The notes under the pieces: model-generated
Told to the model about the DNA's origin: nothing
Database searches by the model: none
What the model saw: the letters and a program-made list of their open reading frames with translations, nothing else
Shown: one piece after another, positions 12,123 to 25,200 of the stretch
Numbering within the stretch: position 1 is the stretch's first letter
Layout: each line of letters begins with the position of its first letter
Translations under genes and position numbers: made by a program
From: Bombyx mori
Taxonomy: Eukaryota; Arthropoda; Insecta; Lepidoptera; Bombycidae
Assembly: GCF_030269925.1 (NCBI RefSeq)
Contig: NC_085119.1
Span: forward strand, 7,725,001 to 7,789,000
Length of the DNA stretch: 64,000 nt
Direction: 5' to 3'

Positions 12123-12756
12123 TTGTAATAAAGACTTTATGTATTCAAAATGTAATCTTAAATTCATTAAAGTCAGAATTGTGACATCTACTCGTACTAC
12201 GAGTACGCTTGGGATCAATTTGTAGCGCCAAAGTGTAAAGTCAAGTGATAACGAGATTTTCCATTGTGCTCTTGAGTCAAAAGATCAAACAGTATTTCTA
12301 CGTGCTTTGCGTTTGTATATATAATGAATGATATTGGGTACTCCAGAATAAATAAACAATAAAAGACTTAATTGCGTTTTCTGTTATGTGTATAATGAGA
12401 AAACAACATTTAAAGCCCTTAATTTAATAAAATTATTATTTTTAACAAACTGAACTTTCTTTTTACTGAATGTCAAACTTCACTGAATGACATATAAGAA
12501 AAATCCTTTTTATAAAACTAAAGAGTTTTAGACTATGAAGGTTTTTCTTTACATATACCTATATATCGCTAAAATTTATTTCAAATTGTGATACGGTTCG
12601 CGAGAGAACGCCAACTTGTGCCTTAAAAGTTTCCCTTATAAAACATTGAGAACAGAAATCGTTATAAGATTTAGAGACTTTTTTTAGTAATTAAGTAATC
12701 ATTATTTTCACAGTACATAAAGTATTGGTAAAATATGTAAAGTTTTTATATCTCAC
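12123..12756. other. AT-rich spacer upstream of rdgC
   Basis: No promoter or 5' exon can be pinned down by eye. Confidence 0.4.
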
Positions 12757-13050
12757 TAGCTGACCCGGCAGACTTCGTAGTGCCTCAGTCGATAAAGAAA
12801 AGACCTAAGCTTTTGTATAAAATAAACTTAAAACAAACAAAAGGAATCCATCCGACGGGGGACACATCAAAGGGAAAACAAAATTGTTATTCTTATTTAA
12901 TTCTGAGCATTTTCATATTTATCTACCTTTTAAACCTTCTCTGGACCTCCACAAATAATTCAAGACCAAAATTAGCCAAATCGATCCGGCCGTTCTCGAG
13001 TTTTAGCGAGACTAACGAACAGCAATTAATTTCTATATATGTAGATATAT
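12757..13050 (+). repeat. Interspersed repeat starting CTAGCTGACCCGGCAGA, copy 1
   Basis: Nearly identical to 19434-19740: both start CTAGCTGACCCGGCAGA, contain CATCCGACGGGG or CGTCCGACGGGG and CAAATAATTCAAGACCAAAA, and end GAGACTAACGAACAGCAATT followed by an AT-rich or GATA tail. This family is common in moths. It ends only 50 bp before the first coding exon of rdgC. Confidence 0.65.
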
Positions 13051-13103
13051 ACAACATTTCGCCACTTTATACTACGTATTAAAGACACAAAACGATTTCA
13101 GCT

Positions 13104-13229
13104 ATGAAAGCCGCCATTTTAATTCAGCAGTGGTACAGGCGTTATTTAGCGCGAATGGAAGTGAGAAGGCGTTATACCTGGACCATATTTCAGAACATTG
13201 AATATGCGGGCGAACATGATCAAGTGAAG
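13104..13229 (+). CDS. rdgC: rdgC coding exon 1 (IQ motif)
   Basis: 42 codons from ATG to AAG before a GTAAAG donor, phase 0. It encodes [15 protein letters not shown], an IQ calmodulin-binding motif, followed by a [10 protein letters not shown] segment typical of rdgC. The exon begins two bases before the ATG at a TTTCAG acceptor. Confidence 0.9.
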
Positions 13230-16200
13230 GTAAAGGTTTTTTTTTATTCTATGTAAAATACCAAAACAGTTCACGACTCATCTGGTAAAGCGGTTGTCGG
13301 AGCACATAGATGCCTCGCGTCTTGAGAAATAAGGTCGAATTGAATTGGACATAACGAATATCCTCTCAATACGAAATTCATATTTGTTTCGTCGTAGCTA
13401 TAAGCAGAGCTATCTTACCAATCAGCAACTAACAAAATCAAGTATTGAAGATACAGTGGGCCGAGGTGAAAAAATATGATGGAATTGTATATCTACTATG
13501 AAGTGATGTTGGGGAAGTAATAACTCATAAGACCAGGATTGCATCAAACAAGTGCTTCTGGTCCAGATAATGTAAATTTATTTTCAATGGAGTTGATTGA
13601 AAAGTTATTTTTAAGGGTATATGAGCAGAATTTCCGAGACTAGTTATATTATGGTAAATTTTAATATTTACAAAGTTTTTTTTTAAATAACTAGAACATT
13701 TTAATGGTGGCACAGTATATAAAAGCTGTTATGAGTTAGACATTAATATGAGCTAGAAATAAAGATGTATAGTACAATATCTAACTTCAATATTTGTTTG
13801 GTTAATACCCGCTAACAAAGACTAAACTAAATTAACGTTCAAGTGGAGCGAGCAGTAGGTGTTTGTGAAATTAGAATTTGCAAACTGCATCGAGTTTATA
13901 AGTGATTAAGAGTTAGGTTTACGTTAACTAATGGAATTGCTCCACCGAAGATGAAAATGCGGCTAACAGACATTATAATTGGAAAACATTTATTATGTTT
14001 ATTAATTAATTTACCGTTGGTAGCGAGTGAAGAAAATACGTTAATTATAATTACAGAGGTAAATGAACAAATTATATTTTGGACGATTAAAGTCGTCGCT
14101 TACAGTAAATTTATTGCGTTAACTCGCCGCCGAGAAAGTATTGTGAAAATAATGTTCAGGTTTTTTTTTATTGCTTGGATGTGTGGACGAGCTCACAGCC
14201 CACCTGGTGTTAAGTGGTTACTGGAGCCCATAGACATCTACAACGTAAATGTGCCACCCACCTTGAGAAATCAGTTCTAATACCGTACCATCCGGCTATG
14301 GAATGAGCTCCCCTCTACGGTCTTTCCCGAGCGCTATGACATGTCCTTCTTCAAACGAGGCTTGTGGAGAGTATTAAGCGGTAGGCAGCGGCTTGGCTCT
14401 GCCCCTGGCATTGTTGAAGTCCATGGGCGACGGTAACCACTCACCATCAGGTGGGCCGTATGCCCGTCTGCCTACAAAGGCAATAAAAAAAAGGTCTCAG
14501 TATAGTTACAACGGCTACCCCACCCTCCAAACCGAAACGCATTACTGCTTCACGGCAGAAATAGGCAAGGTGGTGGTACCTACCCGTGCGGACTCACAAG
14601 AGGTCCTACCACCAGTGAAGTCGTCGCTTACACTAAATTTATTGCGTTAACTCGCCGCTGAGAAAGTATTGTGAAAATAATGTTCAGGTTGTTCCTATCC
14701 TCACTGTAACAACACAAAAGCAATTCAGTCTATCTTATTTACAAATATCGCTCATAACGGGTTTCGCTACGCAGGTAATCCTCTTATGGAAATGTTCGTC
14801 TATGTATTTGGATTCTATGAATTTTAATGTGAATCATCGTCGGGATAAGCCGATTAAGATTCATTCGACATGTGACTTGGTTAAATAACGAAGTCACAGT
14901 TAATTAAGTCGGAAATGGATAAAGCTATCTATGTACCTAGAGGCGAAGCGGTGTCAGTTATGTTGACTCACTCTGCTCACTGAACATTTCAGTTCAATCA
15001 TTCAGTCTGACTGAGCAGGGTTACAAATAATGACAAAGTGTAACTAGATAATATTTGATATTTCTATGAACTATAAGCAAAATTTTTTTTTTTTGCAAGC
15101 TGGTTGGACGAGCTCACAGCCCAACTGGTGTTAAGTGGTTACTAGAGCCCATAGACATCTACAACGTAAATGCGCCACCCACCTTGAGATATAAGTTGTA
15201 AGGTCTCAAGTATATTTAGTTATTATCGTATTATTTTCTTCATACTTTACTCACAGATGTAAACGAAGTGGTATTCAATCTTGATGTTTAATTTACAGGA
15301 TTTCGCAACGCTTTGATGGATTGATAATAAGACCCATACATAAACGGGAATATTGCTTAAATTTGTTTCCCCTCTATGTTGAAGAATAAAATATATTGCA
15401 AAAGATTTTCTCACTAAATTAAATAGGAAAAGGCTGTTAAATATTCCAAATATTGCGAAAAAGAATGTTACAGCTTTATTATTTAGATGTTATTTTTGAG
15501 TTATTTGAAAATGCTCTGTTTTTTAAACGAATAATTGACTAGTCATGCTCTGTCTAGACATTAGATACGTACGCATGAATGCCTCTGTGGTTGCATCGGT
15601 GACTCGCAACATAATCATTGACTAGCCATGTGTGTGCACAATCATATTGCGCAAAAATAAAACGTATTAAAGTAAACCCAGGGGATTCGTACGTTGTTGT
15701 TATCGGTTTACTGATTCCATTTATTGGCGCTGTTGAATTTAGAAATCCAGAAAATAAGAGCTTACTTTCATGTATACTTTGTTTGGTCGAAGAATAATAT
15801 ACTTTTTATTTATTGGATGCATTATTTCGATGTATTATTTAAAGGCATCAATTTTTGCTGAAAGGAATAATAAAAATAATTAAGAAGCCTTAGATTTTTG
15901 GCGCCATACATTTCGGTGTGTTTATTGCGAGTTTTTTAACGTTCCCGATAGCGTAAAAGTTAGCTCATATTTGTATGGATTGGGATCGTTTGTGTACGTT
16001 TGCCGCTAGGGGCGCAGTTCCAGGGGCTTGTAGGGGCTGTTGTGGGGGCTTTGCTCTGCCCCTAGCATTGCTGACGTCCATGAGCGACGGTGACTTACCA
16101 TCAGGTGAGCCGTATGCTTAAAATGACAATAAAAAAAAGCTGCATACAAAATTGGCTTAACTTTTACGCTATCGAGAACGTTAAGAAACTCGCACTAAGC

Positions 16201-19200
16201 ACACAGATTATACATATCAGAGAAATGTATTTGAAGTATTTCTATGATGTGTATTATTGTTCACAGCTGTATAATTTTTTCAACGCACTGCTCAGCCATA
16301 TGATGGATACGAATGGGCGGCCCTCCTCCGAGCGTACCTCGAGAACAGCTTCCGTCTGTAAGTCGTTTCAGTATGCCATTTCCTCGGAGTAGATTACACC
16401 GGAACCGAAATGCTTATGGAGACAGCCTGAAGAGCAACATCGCTTAATGAACTGCATACTATTTTCAGAATAAGTTCTGTGTAATTTTGTAAGTCTGTAG
16501 CTTAATGTCTTTGTGTTTTAATTACTGAGACGCCCGGTGCATTCGTATCTAGTGCTGTTACTGTGCCCGTGTTGAATTATTTTGGAAGGTTTAAACTTTA
16601 TACGTGATCAATAATAGTATAATGCCACAATGACTGAACAAAATGTCATAAAAACAAATGGCAAATTTTTTACGGATTTATTGGTGAAATAACAAAACAA
16701 ATTGTTACATTCCTATAAAACATTAAAGATTGTCAACTAGTTTTCGGACACTAACATGTGAAAGTTTCTCGACGTTTCAAATAAGCCTTTAACAACATCC
16801 GAAAGTTTTCTGCTGACAACAGCTGTGAGTTTTCTCTGTAGTCTCCAGTGTATTTGATAACTTATTTCTAGATGTATTTTTATTTAGCTCTTTTTTCATT
16901 TCTTTCTGTAATCGTATTAAAAACAACTAATAGAATTTAAATATTTAGTTTTGCAGAGTGTAGATAGCGACTTGTTATGAAACATCTCGATTTGCGACGA
17001 GCAATGGTGACTATTCATCATTAGATAGACCATAGGCTTTGAACTGAACTGATCGGTTTAGCCAAGTTAAGCGAAACTTTTCAACGATCCCCGATTAATA
17101 GAAAGTAGTGTATTGTACTAAATATTTAATTTGTAATTTAGGGGCCATTTTTAATAAAATGCATTAGTTTAAAAATTTCATTTCAATTGAATATTGGTGA
17201 AGTTTTCGGATAGTTAATCAAACAATTACTTTTCAACTTACTTATCATACAATTCGAAATATGCACTGGGAGTATATATTTGTACAGAATTTTCCGCCCC
17301 GCGTAATTTTGTAAAGTTAATATTACTTTCATGCCTTTTTTGTTTCACCTTTTATTACAATATTATCTTGCTACAATGCAAAGCTCAAATACGTGTCACG
17401 ACCAACATAGTTCAAGTAACTACACTGCAATGACCTTTGTCAGTCTGTAATGTGAATAAAACTAGGTCTCGGCTATTCTCGGACTAGTGCGACACGAAAT
17501 CCTCAGATATGTTGCGACGTCGTATAGTTAAGGAATGAGTTCATCATAACGTATATTTCCGACAATAAAATTTACGTTCGAACACATTCATCCCTAGATT
17601 GAGAACACAGATATTGCCAGTTTTAACACAGGGGAGTAATGTTATAGTTAACGACATTCCTACGATTCTATTCTTATCTGTACATTGTGTCAGCGACCTC
17701 ACAATCAACGGTAACAATCTTAAAGTTCTGCTTGAATATCTAAAAGTCCTTATTGCACAGAACTTTAATTATGAAAAACGCGAATGGAGGAGTTAGGAGA
17801 AATGTTTACGTACTTTGAAATTTTGTAGTGGAACAAGTTTTTTCCGAAGAGTCTGACGAAGGAGGGGGCGTCGATGAGACCGCTCCCCCGAAGCCTTCAC
17901 GTGGCCCCGACGTTGAATTCCCGCTACAAAGAAAGGATATCGACCTATTGATTGAGGCATTCAGAAAGAAAAAGGTACGGATTCGTTGTATTGACTTCAG
18001 CCTATTTTAAGTGAACCAGAATATTTAAGTAAACTAGAATAGTGTGAAGGATTTACGCTTGTTTAAACGTCTATGTACGGCTAACCATTTTTTTCAGTCG
18101 TAACGTTCTAGGAACACTATTGAGTTCGTATGGCAATCGACATACGTGTGATTCTCGTGTAAACTTTTTATTTGTGGGGCAGATAGATTGAAGCGCCGTA
18201 TATATCGACCCTTAAGAGTCTTTTGTGCCAAAACCCTGATTTTTATGTATTTTCCAAAAAATAGCGTGAAGTTTTGGTTATCGTTATCGATTTTGGAGAC
18301 AATTTGGTCTCGGGTAAGTTTCGTATGCATGAAATTTTGAATATCGTTATTGAGTATAGATTTTAGAGACAATTTGTTCTCGGGCATGTTTCGTATAGAC
18401 TTAGTAACATAATGTGCAGGAAGGAGATTTAAAACGTTTGATATTCTAAATTGCTTTTTGTTTTGATATGCCTGAAAATATATTCATCATACCCTTTCTT
18501 TACAGCATCGTTTACATCCAAAGCACGTAGCGCAGATACTGAAAGAGGCCACACAAGTATTGAAAAGGTTACCCAATATCAATGTGGCTACCACATCTAT
18601 ATCTAGCCAGATCACTGTTTGCGGAGATCTCCATGGAAAACTAGACGATCTACTCGTCATATTTCACAAGGTTAGTACTAATGGAAAGAGATTTCAAATA
18701 AAATTACAAAAAAATACCACGTGACACTTATTTGAATATTTGAATATCTAATGTCCAAGTCTATATTCGTTGCGACATTGACTATCGCTATCAAGTGGGA
18801 TCCTCGCAACCCTCTCGGATCACGATTCGAAGTGTTGAAGCAATTTCTTTCCACATTTATAGATTTACGATGAAAGATTTGCCTCTAACTTGATTTTTTG
18901 TCAACGGAATCCGAGTCAAAGTATTTTTTTTCCCACATTCGAATAAAATACATCAAGAATCACTACATAGTATAAAACAAAGTCGCTTTCTCTGTCCCTA
19001 TGTCTGTCTGTCCCTATGTATGCTTAAATCTTTAAAACTACGCAACGGATTTTGATGCGTTTTTTTTAATAGATAAAGTGATTGAAGAGGAAGGTTTATA
19101 TGTATAATAACATCCATTACATAGTGGAGAAATCAATAATAAATTACAGTTTCCGAAGCGAAGCGAGGGTCGCTAGTCAGATCATATTTTGAAAATAATT

Positions 19201-22200
19201 TTACATCGCAACACCGAACCTTTCAACGAAGAATTAACCTCTGTTATTGATGAGATTGGTGAATCCATTTATATTTGTCGGAAAATACCCACTTCGCCGT
19301 CTCGTGCAAGCCTTGACATATTGACACTACCTATAATGGGATATTATCTCGAGCTAGTTTGCGTTTCACGTTAATGAGAAGGGTTTCTTTTCGTATATCG
19401 TATGATATATATTTTTTCCTTTTATATTTCTTTACTAGCTGACCCGGCAGATTTCGTGGTGCCTCAATCGATAAATAAAAAAACCTAAACTTTTGTATAA
19501 AATAAACTTAAAAGAAACAAAAGGAATCCGTCCGACGGGGAACACATCAAAAGAAAAACAAAATTGTTATTTTTATTTAATTCCGAGCGTTTTCATATTT
19601 ATCTACCTTTTAAACCTTCTCTGGACTTCCACAAATAATTCAAGACCAAAATTAGCCAAATCAGTCCAGCCGTTCTTGAGTTTTAGCGAGACTAACGAAC
19701 AGCAATTCATTTTTATGTATATATATATAGATAGATAGATTAAGCGTAAATGGGCGGATAAGCTTACGACACGTCCTCAAGTAAGTGGTTACAGGAGTCC
19801 ACACCTGGATATTACTATGTAAATATTCATGAGTTCGGTCGCATGACTGCTACGTTGAAGAAATAGTTAGGTTGTCGGTACCCATCCCTGTGGACTAATA
19901 ATAATACGGCTAGTAATTACGCTTAATAAATTGAATGGGCTTGCTTGTATGACGTTATTCCTTTATCATGATAATTAAGGAATGTACTTTTAAATGGTCT
20001 GTAACGCGTTTGTTTTTACTATTTTTCAAAATAAAATGTCAGTTAACGTGTTCGATTCCCCTCACATGTCGGTCTGGGGACCGGCGAGGGGGGCCTAAGA
20101 AGACGACGTGCAAGCTGCTCTGCACGCGTTTTACGCAAGAGCATCCGGGTGATGGAAGGCCGGCTATCCTCGACCCACGCTGGTTCTGGCCCAGCGGGGT
20201 ATTCCGTAGGGTAACCCACTCTAACCGGCGCCATCTAGGCGGACTTCGGACAGTCTGCCGACCGAGAGGGCTGGTGGTCGTGGCGCCGACGACCGCTAGT
20301 CCGGCGTCCCGTGGGGGAGGGTGATGGGAGAGATGTGCTCCGCACTAAACGCTTCACCTTCCCCCCTTTGCCTTGTCATGAGTTCTGTCTCATGCGAGGT
20401 TTGCACGTTGGTTGTTGAGCGACAGGAGGTTTTACTCAGTTCGACTCTGACATACCCCGCCCAGTATCCCCAGAAAAGGGCGGAAGTCCAGCGATTTCCT
20501 CCTGACAAAAAAAAACCGTGTTCGATTATTCTTGATAGCCTATTATTTGTATGAAGCGAAATTAATGATGAATCAACAAGCGAGCGTATTTATTTATGCC
20601 ATAATTTGCACTCGCTTTCGAGCGTAGGGAAAGAAACTGGGTCAGATAGACTGGGCGTGATTGACACGTTAACGGTCGCAGCGTACACTATATTGTGTTT
20701 TTGTTGTTTTTCCGTAATCGATGGTCGTGGTGGGGCTTTTTACTGGCGGTAGACCTCTTGTGAGTCCGCACGTGTAGGTACCACCACCCCGCCTATTTCT
20801 GCCGTGAAGCGACAATGCGTTTCGATTTGAAGGGTGGGGTAGCCGTGGTAACTATACTGAGACCTTAGAACTTATATCTCAAGGTGGGTGGCGCAAGGGC
20901 TCGACGAGCGAATGAACCCATAGACACAGCCCACTGAGTTTCTCGCCGGATCTTCTCAGTGGGTCGCGTTTCCGATCCGGTGGTAGTTTTTTTTATTTTT
21001 TTTTTATTGCCTTAGTAGGCAGACGAGCGTACGGCCCACCTGATGGTAAGTGGATACCGTCGTCCATGGACTTCAGCTATCCCAGGAGCAGAGCCAAGCC
21101 GCTGCCTACTGCGAAGCACTGCTCTTGCTAGGGTCAGTGTTAGCAACTCTCCGGTTTGAGCCCCGTGAGCTCACCTACAAACGTCAGGGTGAAGCTGAAA
21201 TAGACATTCAAGGCTATCGGCATTTAAAAAAATTTATAATTATAATATTAATTACCTTGTAGATGTCTATTGGCTCCAGTGACCACTTAACACCAGGTGG
21301 GCTGTGAGTTCGTCCACCCATCTAAGCAATAAATAAAAAAAACGGTTGTCGGAGGTAGTTTAGGTGAAGAGGTCGCGACTGGCGACCATCGCGCTGGGAG
21401 CGGCGCACGCGTCATCCCACGATAATTGGTGTCGCCGCGCCGCGTCCACTACGGTTTGATTGATAGACCGCCTGTTACGCCGGACGACCTAGTTAATTTG
21501 CAGATATTGTTTTCCTATTTCTATTTCCGTCTTATTGATGAGGGAAAAAAAGGGGGAACTTTCAATATCGTGTCACTTTTATTAATTTATATTAATAGTG
21601 CATAAATTGATTATACTGTCTGACTCGTTGGTAGAGTAGGTAGCGCCGATAGTCGTGGGTTCGATTCTCATTTCGGGCGGACATTCGTATGAACTTAGTT
21701 GGTCTATGTATCTATTTATAGATTAGTACCTGGTTTACATTGCTTATTATTTATTTAATTATTTTAATTATCAAGTAATTATCTTATACAACGTTTATAA
21801 GTTAAATAACATAATAATTAAAATAAAGGCATTAGTTCACTTTAATCTTTCGTAATTTTCAATATTTTTTATACCATATCGAGGGTGAATGGCTATTTGG
21901 TTTAAGCGACATTTTACTTAATACGCGACATTTATCTTTGTAAGGAAAGGTGCATTTTATTTGACATTAGCATCAACAGTTCGATGTTTTCAATTGAACT
22001 TCAATTAAGTTTACTCTATAGAAACACCTAAAGGATATTTTTTGTTGGCATTTTTTTTCCAAATTTTAAAACTTTAATGGCTACCCTTATGTAAAGCTGC
22101 AGAAATGTCACTTAAAGCCTTTCACTTCTCGATATTATTATATCATTTAGCGAAATATGAACGTATAGCTAAATAAAAATATCTTAGCAGTCGTCTAACG

Positions 22201-25200
22201 ATATATTGTACACATATGTATGATTAATTATACAATTAACGATGGATTACGACACTGACCGTGACTTATTGAGGGGATTATGTGTTGTACGTGTGTGTAA
22301 GGATAATCATTATGTAACGTTGTTGGGTATCGATTGGCTTTTTTTTTTCACATTGCGTAAGTGGCTCATTGTTGGTAGCGACTGGCGACGCTGCATATGT
22401 AAGGATTCACGAAATCAGCCAAGATTGCTTGTAATGCCCTCTGACCTACAGTGAAATGATACCTAAATTATTTCGAGACGTTAAGTTTATTTATAGACAT
22501 ATACATGATTCTTTCACGTTTTGAATTCGTGTATAATAATAATTATTAGAATTAATTATGAAAAACTTGTTGCGTGTTCGTTTTGTATTTGATTAGAGCA
22601 GGAAACGGCTTGACTGTGCTCTTTGGTAGGATTTTCGCCTATGAGCATCGGTGACCATCCACTATCAGGTGTACCGTATTACCGTATGTTTTTACTGGTG
22701 GTAGGACCTCTTGTGAGTCCGCGCGGGTGAGTACCACCACCCTGCCTATTTCTGCCGTGAAGCAGTAATGCGTTTCGGTTTGAAGGTTGGGGCAGCCGTT
22801 GTAACTATACGTGAGACCTTAGAACTTATATCTCAAGGTGGGTGGCGCATTTACGTTGTGGATGTCTATGGGCTCCAGTAACCACTTAACACCAGGTGGG
22901 CTGTGAGCTCGTCCACCCATATAAGCAATAAAAAAAAATGTTAATCAGACGTTTTAAAGTTGCTTAAAATTTTTGTAGTGAAATTCCAATATTATTATCG
23001 GTTAGTTAGATCAAGCTCCTAAAAGTATCTTTAATAAAATGTTTTACTTTTAAAAATTCTAATATAGAACAATGTTTATAGAACAGCATTAAGTTTTATT
23101 ATTACTAAAGTACAAGGTTCTTTGCGTACAGTAAAGTACAAAACACAATTCTTATACATACTTGTATCTAGAATCTAGATTCTAGATGGATAAGTAAATC
23201 AGATACTATTTGGTAAACAATTGGTTGATTTTGCAGAATGGGCTGCCATCTCCAGAAAATCCGTATATATTTAACGGAGACTTTGTGGACAGAGGCAAGA
23301 AGGGTCTAGAAGTGTTTCTTCTGCTGTTAGCGTGCATGCTCGCTTTTCCCGGTGGTGTTTTCTTGAATCGCGGGAATCACGAAGATCTCATTATGAATTC
23401 GAGGTGAGTCCCTGGCGCACCGAATGCCTTGTTTACCTTTTTTCACCTTATAAAAATGCTAAATAGAATACATTTTTCTTTAGCGAAATGGAATATGTTT
23501 ATTCTCTTTCTGGTATTGTACAGTTGTCTAAGTGATTACGTTATTTGCAGGTACGGCTTCATCAAAGAAGTTCACATGAAGTACAGGGTATGTTTTTAAA
23601 TAATAGTCGTAATCATTTCAGTGTATTATAAAGATACCATTATATATTTTGTAAAGATAATATGAAGATACTTTATATTATGTAAAAGTATAATGCGCTC
23701 TGTAAAAACAACAATATTTTTGTTTTGATCGACGATGAGGAAGTACTATGGGGTTAAATAATATAAAATTAAGTAGGTGTTGTTAGTTGGTATATTGAGT
23801 TTTATGCGCCTTCAAATTTCGAGCAACGGTGAAATATATATTTTAGACTAAAATACTCATAGGTACAACTACAGTCAAAAAATTATTCACTATGAATGTT
23901 ATTTCATAATCAAGAATCAATCGGCAATCATTTTTCGACAGGAAATTTGTTTGTAAATGCTTACGATAATTAACAGTGCTCTTTAAAACAGATTTTTTTT
24001 TATGTTTTCGTAAACCTAATTTCCGAAACAAGATTAATTTAAATGTGGCTTGTCCTTGAAAATATATCTTTATTTTTTGTCGCTCTGCTTTACGTAATAC
24101 TTTTGCTTCAGATTTTTACATAAAGCCCGGAGTTTTGTATACTTATAATTTTGACATTGAGTCTACTCGTAATACAATTTATTCTAGATCTGGGTTAGCT
24201 TCAAAGTATTCGTATAAGTGTAGACATTGAAGTGACATTCCAACATTCAAAGTTTTGATTGATATTACCGTCATTTTGAATTTAATCAGGATTAGGTACT
24301 ATTATATTGTAATTCATGTTTAGCATTAGGCAATGTTCTACATAACAATAAATAACACATCGAAAGACATTCAAAGAGACAAATAAAAAAAAACTTCAGA
24401 GGTGTCAAGGGACACCCGGATGGAACGAAGTTCCTTTCGATTAATTAGTGAAGGAATTGTAATTTTTTTTTAAGATATAATAATAAATTACGGCTTTATG
24501 AAGAAGAAAAAGACAATACTATGAACTAAATTACTATTGTTGAAACGCTATCTCGAGAAACTGTACTCATTACGCGGACCAATCGGATACGAGCAATGTC
24601 ACGCGATAAGCGTCTACACGTTGATTGGTCAGAATGACGGATCTAAAAAGTGTCGTGACAACTTTTCGTAAGAATTTTTTCCGTCTAGCCCCCTTTCACA
24701 ACGCGCGATAAGGAATTTCGTTCCAAAAAAAACTGGGATCAAAGTAAATATTAACAACATAAATACCGTCCATGTTGTTGCTGGATTTAGTAAGAAAATG
24801 AGAAATGTGACATTTTGGTATTTAAATATGATTTTTCATTGTAATTTTTAGTATTCATAAAAGTCATTAAAATCAGTAACGTGCTCCGTATATACGTAAT
24901 GGTGAGTGCAATCTAATTTTGAAAGTATTGTTTACGGCAGCAGTACTTAGTAGCAAGCAACACTCGCGAAACATCAATTTATTAATTCAGCCATTAAAAC
25001 TATGACCGTGTACCTAAATTGTATTGCGCTCCGAAGCGACGTTTTTACAATACAGAACCATTAACTTAATTACAATGGTTTTTGATGTTTTGTTCGCATC
25101 AAAGATACTTTTTGAAATTAGTTTGTTTGTATTTATCGAGGTCGACGAGGTTAAAAGTCGATAATTGTAAAGTTTATGTGTTCTTTCGTGTTTATGTTTA

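Larger units (their letters stand above)
20733..21341 (+). mobile_element. SINE family A interrupted by a Bm1-like SINE
   Basis: The SINE A sequence runs 20733-20891, up to GGTGGGTGGCGCA, and resumes at about 21251 with TTACCTTGTAGATGTCTATT, through to GCAATAAATAAAAAAAAC. Between them lies a Bm1-like SINE that is itself interrupted. Confidence 0.85.
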
